Positions 59,977-64,000 of a stretch of 64,000 bases of DNA are shown here, in pieces. Position 1 is the stretch's first letter. Every line of letters begins with the position of its first letter. The stretch covers positions 1 to 64,000 of the forward strand of contig NZ_CP043869.1 of NCBI RefSeq assembly GCF_008630635.1, written 5' to 3'. The DNA comes from Neptunomonas concharum (GTDB taxonomy: Bacteria; Pseudomonadota; Gammaproteobacteria; Pseudomonadales; Balneatricaceae). Position numbers and translations under genes: made by a program. The notes beneath the pieces are model-generated. The model did no database searches and was not told the DNA's origin. It saw only the letters and a list, made by a program, of their open reading frames with translations.

Positions 59977-61164
59977 ATGTCACGCCAGAAACGAATCGGT
60001 AAGATGAATCTATATAAGGTTGTTGGTCTCATCTTAGTGGGGTCTGTGGCCTCAACAACGGCTGTTCTAGCAACAGAAATGGATGAAAAATCACGTGCGG
60101 CAACCAAAGTCTTGCTTGGGCAACAGCTGTTTTTTGATGTCAATCTATCAAAAAATCGCACACAGTCTTGCGCAACATGCCATGCGCCGGATAAAGGTTT
60201 TGTGGACCATCGTGGCACGGGTGTGAAGGCAGCCGTCTCTTTAGGGGACGATGGCCACTCCTTAGGTGATCGTAACGCTCCAACCGCAGGGTATGCGGCC
60301 TATTCACCGCCTTTTTACCAAGATCAGCAGGGGCGTTATATCGGAGGTCAGTTTTGGGATGGCCGTGCCAGTACCTTAGCCGAACAAGCGGCGGGCCCAC
60401 CCTTGAATCCTGTAGAAATGGGGATGCCAAGCAAAGCGGCGGTGTTGGCGCGTTTGTTGGAAAACAGCTTATATCCCTCTCTGTTTGAAAAGATCTACGG
60501 TGAGCAAGTGCTTACTGATGCTGATCGTGCTTATGCCGCGATGAGTGATGCTATTGCTAGCTTTGAGTCCACAGGTTTTTTTGCCCCCTTCGACTCAAAG
60601 TACGATCGCTATCTTAAAGGGGAGTATGAGTTAACCCCACAAGAAGAGCTGGGGCGTACCCTTTTCTTCTCTCAGCAGTTCACCAATTGCAATCAATGCC
60701 ATCAACTAAGGCCTTCGCCAGTCAGTAAGGATGAGACCTTTACGAACTACCAGTTCCATAATATAGGTGTGCCTGAGAATATCCAGCTAAGAGCCCTAAA
60801 CGGTACGAAAACCCGCGATGAAGGATTGTTTGCACACCCTGATGTCTCAGACCCTGATCAAAAAGGAAAATTTAAAACCCCCTCGCTCAGAAATGTAGCC
60901 GTAACAGGCCCTTATATGCACAACGGCGTTTTTAGGGATCTGCGAACGGTGGTGCTCTTTTATAACAAGTACAATAGCCGCAGTGAAAAGCGTCAGATTA
61001 ACCCAGAGACCCACATGCGCTGGGCTGAACCCGAAGTGCCTGAGAACCTATCTCTTAAAGAGCTAGAGTCAGGCCCTGCATTAACGGATAAGCGGGTTGA
61101 TGCGCTGGTTGCTTTTATGAAGACCTTAACTGATAAAAAATATGAGCATTTGCTAAAAGAGTAA
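59977..61164 (+). CDS. Di-haem cytochrome-c peroxidase (MauG/CcpA-like)
   Basis: ATG 59977 with GGAG five bases upstream is preferred to TTG 59956, giving 395 residues. A signal peptide (VVGLILVGSVASTTAVLATE) is followed by haem motifs CATCH and CNQCH, about 180 residues apart as in bacterial di-haem peroxidases, and the FKTPSLRNVAVTGPYMHNG segment of the family. It removes periplasmic hydrogen peroxide or acts as a MauG-like oxidase. Divergent from the imelysin operon, possibly under the same iron control. Confidence 0.93.
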   Translation: MSRQKRIGKMNLYKVVGLILVGSVASTTAVLATEMDEKSRAATKVLLGQQLFFDVNLSKNRTQSCATCHAPDKGFVDHRGTGVKAAVSLGDDGHSLGDRNAPTAGYAAYSPPFYQDQQGRYIGGQFWDGRASTLAEQAAGPPLNPVEMGMPSKAAVLARLLENSLYPSLFEKIYGEQVLTDADRAYAAMSDAIASFESTGFFAPFDSKYDRYLKGEYELTPQEELGRTLFFSQQFTNCNQCHQLRPSPVSKDETFTNYQFHNIGVPENIQLRALNGTKTRDEGLFAHPDVSDPDQKGKFKTPSLRNVAVTGPYMHNGVFRDLRTVVLFYNKYNSRSEKRQINPETHMRWAEPEVPENLSLKELESGPALTDKRVDALVAFMKTLTDKKYEHLLKE

Positions 61165-61247
61165 ATCAGGAAGCTCTACGGTATTCGCGCTAGAACCCAC
61201 TCACTCAAGAGAAGCGCTGCTATAACCACCTCTTAAGCCTTAAGACG

Positions 61248-61263
61248 GGAGGCGCAAGCCTCC
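61248..61263 (+). other. GC-rich hairpin with GCAA loop
   Basis: GGAGGC-GCAA-GCCTCC, 84 bp after the peroxidase stop. There is no T-run; it may be a 3' stabiliser or factor-dependent terminator. The rest of the 253-bp gap is AT-rich and shows no gene; it probably holds the promoter and leader of the RRM gene. Confidence 0.45.
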
Positions 61264-61417
61264 TGTGATTTCTCAACAAACCCCAGTCCATGCCTTCACG
61301 TACTTTTTTGTGTATTGCCTCCCCTACTCATCTAGATTTTTGAGCACTATTTTGCAGTTATTTTCTGCTTGGCCGTGTATTGTATCTCTATACAAAAACA
61401 CAACGGTTTGAATCAAC

Positions 61418-61666
61418 ATGAAACTACTCGTACGTAACCTTGATCGCTCGGTCAGCGAAGCCGAATTAAAATCCCTATTCCAAGAATTTGGTGCCGTTCA
61501 GTCCTGCAATCTGGTGATGGATAAAGTCACCGGTGAATCAAAAGGGTTTGGCTTTGTCGAGATGCCAAAAGTGGGCGAAGCCAAAGCGGCCATTAAAAAT
61601 TTAAACTACAAAATGGTTGGTGAATCCAAAGTGCGGGTTAAAAAAGCCGCAGATAAAGACGCTTAA
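61418..61666 (+). CDS. Small RRM RNA-binding protein
   Basis: The 82-residue protein is a single RRM: RNP2 LLVRNL near residue 2-7, RNP1 KGFGFVEM near 42-50, then the short tail KVRVKKAADKDA. Such one-domain RRM proteins occur in many marine gammaproteobacteria, often cold-regulated, probably as RNA chaperones; the role here is inferred. The DUF1499 gene follows 16 bp later. Confidence 0.93.
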   Translation: MKLLVRNLDRSVSEAELKSLFQEFGAVQSCNLVMDKVTGESKGFGFVEMPKVGEAKAAIKNLNYKMVGESKVRVKKAADKDA

Positions 61667-61682
61667 ATACATAGGTCGCAAC

Positions 61683-62153
61683 ATGAAAGCCATATTGGTG
61701 GCGATAACCGCCTTGATTCTATTAAGCGTGGCAGCGTTAACTGTATTGGGCATAATGTCCCAGTCAGGTAACCCTGTGGGGATACTGGATGGCCGATTAG
61801 CCCCCTGCCCTGACAAACCCAACTGTGTCAGTAGCGAAGGCCCGACCGACACCAGTCACTTTACATCCCCCATCTTGCTTACTGAGCCCGCAGCCCCTAG
61901 CACGATGCAATTAATGAGATCGGTACTCATTGATCTAAAAGGTGAAGTCCAAATAGAAAGTGATACCTATATTGCTGCTTCTTTTACCTCCCCTCTCTTT
62001 GGCTTTGTGGATGATGTAGAGATACGGTTTGAACCGACCCACAATCGTATCCATATCCGTTCAGCCTCTCGCGTGGGGTATGGCGATTTAGGTGCAAACC
62101 AACAAAGGGTGGAGATGATCAAGAAAGGATTTAGCGAACATATTCAGCAGTAG
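61683..62153 (+). CDS. DUF1499 domain protein
   Basis: ATG 61683 gives 156 residues with one N-terminal membrane segment (AILVAITALILLSVAALTVL). The DUF1499 core is recognised by LAPCPDKPNCVSSEGPTD and FGFVDDVEIRFEPTHNRIHIRSASRVGYGDLGANQQRVEMI. The longer frame from 61617 overlaps the RRM gene and lacks a ribosome binding site. Function unknown. Confidence 0.9.
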   Translation: MKAILVAITALILLSVAALTVLGIMSQSGNPVGILDGRLAPCPDKPNCVSSEGPTDTSHFTSPILLTEPAAPSTMQLMRSVLIDLKGEVQIESDTYIAASFTSPLFGFVDDVEIRFEPTHNRIHIRSASRVGYGDLGANQQRVEMIKKGFSEHIQQ

Positions 62154-62194
62154 CGTTTGCTGGTAGTGCGGCCTCTGTGTTCCGTATGTTAAGT

Positions 62195-62213
62195 TACTCC
62201 TTATTAAGGAGTA
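62195..62213. promoter_or_regulatory. 19-bp palindrome upstream of LysE gene
   Basis: TACTCCTTA-T-TAAGGAGTA is a perfect 9-bp inverted repeat with a single central base, 32 bp before the LysE ATG. It suits a repressor operator. Confidence 0.55.
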
Positions 62214-62244
62214 CATCGGCCCTTCATGGAAAAGGAAATATTGA

Positions 62245-62862
62245 ATGATATCTTTAGAGTTTTTGCTGACTTCTCTTGTTGTCGTGTTGATTCCGGGCAC
62301 AGGAGTTTTATATACAGTAGCTACTGGGCTACTTGCAGGAAAGCGTGCTAGTTTTTTTGCAGCACTTGGCTGCACTTTAGGTATTATTCCGGCTTTAGCC
62401 GCCAGTGCTTTAGGTCTTGCTGCTATTTTTCACACCAGCGCAGTAGCATTTCAGCTTGTAAAATATATCGGTGCTGCCTATCTGCTTTACTTGGCTTGGC
62501 AAATGTGGCGTACCTCTTCCCCACTTTCTATAACCTCACAGCAACCGAATAGAAGCTATACAGGGTTTATTGCTAAGGGATTCCTGATTAATATCCTAAA
62601 TCCTAAGTTGTCCGTTTTCTTTTTGGCTTTTCTCCCTCAGTTCATACCGCATACATCAGAAAATGTATTGGGTAGCATGCTAATGCATGGTTCTATATTT
62701 ATGTTAATGACGTTTGCCGTTTTTATTGTATATGGCTTTTTATCCAGCACCTTTAGCGTATTCATTGTAAAGTCAGAAAGAGCCAGCATTTACATGCAAA
62801 AATTTTTCTCCGTAAGCTTTGCTTCGCTAGGGCTTAAGCTGGCTCTGAGTGAGCGGGTATAA
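62245..62862 (+). CDS. LysE family exporter (RhtB-like)
   Basis: The 205-residue protein has six hydrophobic segments and the family signature LLTSLVVVLIPGTGVLYTVATGLLAGKRA at the start (a variant of the PGP motif region), then AAYLLYLAWQMWR and KGFLINILNPKLSVFFLAFLPQF. LysE/RhtB proteins export amino acids such as homoserine or threonine. AAAAGGAAA precedes the ATG. No linked regulator is intact; a decayed LysR lies just downstream. Confidence 0.92.
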   Translation: MISLEFLLTSLVVVLIPGTGVLYTVATGLLAGKRASFFAALGCTLGIIPALAASALGLAAIFHTSAVAFQLVKYIGAAYLLYLAWQMWRTSSPLSITSQQPNRSYTGFIAKGFLINILNPKLSVFFLAFLPQFIPHTSENVLGSMLMHGSIFMLMTFAVFIVYGFLSSTFSVFIVKSERASIYMQKFFSVSFASLGLKLALSERV

Positions 62863-62953
62863 AGATCAGTAAACTTACTCCGAGATCAAGTTTGATCTAA
62901 ATTTAGGAGCAAGCCGCGAGAATAGAGCATCTTAAGAGAGCGAGTTCGCATAT

Positions 62954-63240
62954 TTAGGCATTAGCTATCAAAAAATAATGCTTAACGAGTTGGTAAAAGC
63001 GTTCAATATACGCAGGTTTGCCACTTTGGTAGCGGTGTAAAAAGTAGAAATGCCGGGGGCGACCGTGATAATTAGGAAGCAGGTGCACTAAGTGACCGCG
63101 ACTAATTTCTTGCTAGAGGTGCCGTACAGGTGCTACATGGAGAGCGACTTTTTGCTAATAAATCGGTAATCGAATTCCCTTCTGAAAAGCAGGCGTTGGA
63201 TAGTCGGTATCAGTTGGTGGCTGGGGTATGAATATTGGTG
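62954..63240 (-). pseudogene. Remnant of a LysR regulator, C-terminal part
   Basis: Read on the minus strand in one frame, this 378-bp gene-free stretch encodes DYPTPAFQKGIRLPIY, a stop, QKVALHVAPVRHL, a stop, then QEISRGHLVHLLPNYHGRP and RHFYFLHRYQSGKPAYIERF, ending KHYFLIANA and TAA at 62954. The blocks line up with the end of a LysR effector domain (AGRLVxLLPDYxxPxxPIYxLYP). Two in-frame stops and absence of the helix-turn-helix half mark it as decayed. It abuts the SDR gene, which may have arrived with the deletion. The rest (62863-62953) shows only AGATCA / TGATCT. Confidence 0.65.
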
Positions 63241-63951
63241 TCACCATTCAATTTCGCTGCCATCAAAACTCAAAAATTGTCCGGTATCGCGGGGCTGGGT
63301 ATTTTTAATAATCTTGAGTAGCGATTCGGCAGTTGTCTGGGGTGTGTGCAGCTGGTTTTTGGGTAAGCTTTTTTGAAATGGTTTGGACAGAGCGGTGTCA
63401 GTAGTACCAGGGTGAAACAGGAGTACGCAGCATTTTGGTAACTTTATGCGCCATTCAATGCTGATGGTTTTGATCGCCATATTGAGTGCGGCTTTGGATG
63501 TCCGATAACTCAACCAGCCGCCAATATGGTTGTCTTTGATGCTGCCTACTCTGGCAGAGCAAGCGATAAAGAAGCTGTTATCCGTTGCTTTAAGTGCGGC
63601 TTCAAAGTGTTTTGCCAACAAAATACTGGGTAAGGTATTTAGGCGAATATTCAGGTCAAATAGGCTCGTATCAAACTGTTTAAGTGACTTTTCAGGTCTG
63701 TGGTGTTGTGAATGCAAAAAACCTACGGCGTTGACGAGCATATCCACCTTAGGGATTTGTTGAGCAAAAGCTGAGATTGCGTTCTCATCAGTGATATCCA
63801 GCTGATGCCAATGAAGGCTGGGATGTGCAAGCTTGGGCCGATTATTATGATAGGTGGTTATGAGCGTAGCATCAGGATAGCTTTCGAGGCAGGCTTGGGC
63901 GATCGCCAAACCGATACCGCCTGATGCCCCAATGATAACGATGCTCTTCAT
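63241..63951 (-). CDS. Short-chain dehydrogenase/reductase, C-factor-like
   Basis: The 236-residue product is a classical-fold SDR with IIGASGGIGLAIAQ (cofactor motif, about 6-19), LDITDENA, NAVG, and the catalytic YRTSKAALN (YxxxK, near 154). The overall pattern resembles the C-factor (CsgA-like) SDRs. NADP specificity is suggested by the Tyr-His-Asn after the second strand. It starts four bases inside the stop of an upstream gene running off the window. Confidence 0.9.
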   Translation of the reverse strand: MKSIVIIGASGGIGLAIAQACLESYPDATLITTYHNNRPKLAHPSLHWHQLDITDENAISAFAQQIPKVDMLVNAVGFLHSQHHRPEKSLKQFDTSLFDLNIRLNTLPSILLAKHFEAALKATDNSFFIACSARVGSIKDNHIGGWLSYRTSKAALNMAIKTISIEWRIKLPKCCVLLFHPGTTDTALSKPFQKSLPKNQLHTPQTTAESLLKIIKNTQPRDTGQFLSFDGSEIEW

Positions 63952-64000
63952 GAGAGTTTCTGAGCCTTGAACTCCTGAATTTGCTTATGAATCTGCTCCG
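63948..64000 (-). CDS. 3' end of a gene running off the window
   Basis: On the minus strand the last 53 bases read EQIHKQIQEFKAQKLS and TGA in a single frame. The TGA overlaps the SDR ATG (ATGA), the usual sign of an operon. Too short to identify. Confidence 0.45.
   Translation of the reverse strand, partial: EQIHKQIQEFKAQKLS

Noticed and set aside
61617-61682. Extended start for the DUF1499 protein
   Set aside because: Overlaps the RRM gene by 50 bp and would put the membrane segment behind a charged tail; ATG 61683 is better.

Overview
The window opens on the start codon of dnaA and runs through dnaN, recF and gyrB, so it is the right-hand side of a bacterial chromosome origin. Three near-identical parS palindromes lie at about 12.9, 18.0 and 25.7 kb, as expected close to an origin. 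Gene content and order (dnaA-dnaN-recF-gyrB, glyQ-glyS, def-fmt-rsmB-trkA-trkH facing dprA-tsaC-hemF-aroE, the very large NAD-glutamate dehydrogenase, LpxL-type acyltransferase) point to a marine gammaproteobacterium, most likely of the Oceanospirillaceae. The family assignment is inference from gene content; no rRNA is present. I saw no tRNA, rRNA, CRISPR array, insertion sequence or prophage.

Layout. 0-6.3 kb: replication genes ending in a strong terminator. 6.4-18 kb: an accessory stretch. It holds a YD-repeat-like lipoprotein, a CxxCxxxH carboxymuconolactone-decarboxylase-family protein, isoaspartyl dipeptidase, and a three-gene minus-strand set in which every product has a signal peptide: a NIGGNGGFIG-repeat protein, a caspase-fold peptidase and a likely outer-membrane barrel. 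Next comes a probable D-amino-acid or N-acyl-amino-acid utilisation locus (PLP racemase-like and DUF1611 genes divergent from an SLC13 permease and LysR regulator). 18-32.5 kb: housekeeping genes for glycyl-tRNA synthetase, lipid A acylation, Trk potassium uptake, rRNA methylation, formyl-Met handling, DNA uptake processing, tRNA t6A, haem and shikimate; dprA appears frameshifted at its 3' end. 32.6-52 kb: Lon-like protease, cytochrome c, tandem HD-GYP protein, giant NAD-GDH, DUF2971 protein, MFS and EamA transporters, Lrp regulator, EF-hand-like protein, and pyruvate:ferredoxin oxidoreductase with a dihydroorotate-dehydrogenase-like partner.

52-61 kb: two metal-related operons. The first is a hvf/bufferin-type RiPP operon whose precursor carries ten EGKCG motifs, with MNIO (DUF692), DUF2063 partner and DoxX; two tandem candidate ECF-sigma promoter elements precede it. 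The second is an imelysin / di-haem oxidoreductase / imelysin / DUF1513 operon, divergent from a di-haem cytochrome-c peroxidase across a Fur-like box. 61-64 kb: a small RRM protein, DUF1499 protein, LysE exporter, the decayed 3' end of a LysR gene, an SDR enzyme, and the last codons of a gene running off the window.

The strongest candidates for something undescribed are the secreted repeat-protein / caspase-like / barrel set at 10.1-12.7 kb and the DUF1611 plus fold-type-III racemase locus at 13-18 kb. The hvf operon is of a known type, but with an unusually repetitive precursor and readable promoter elements.
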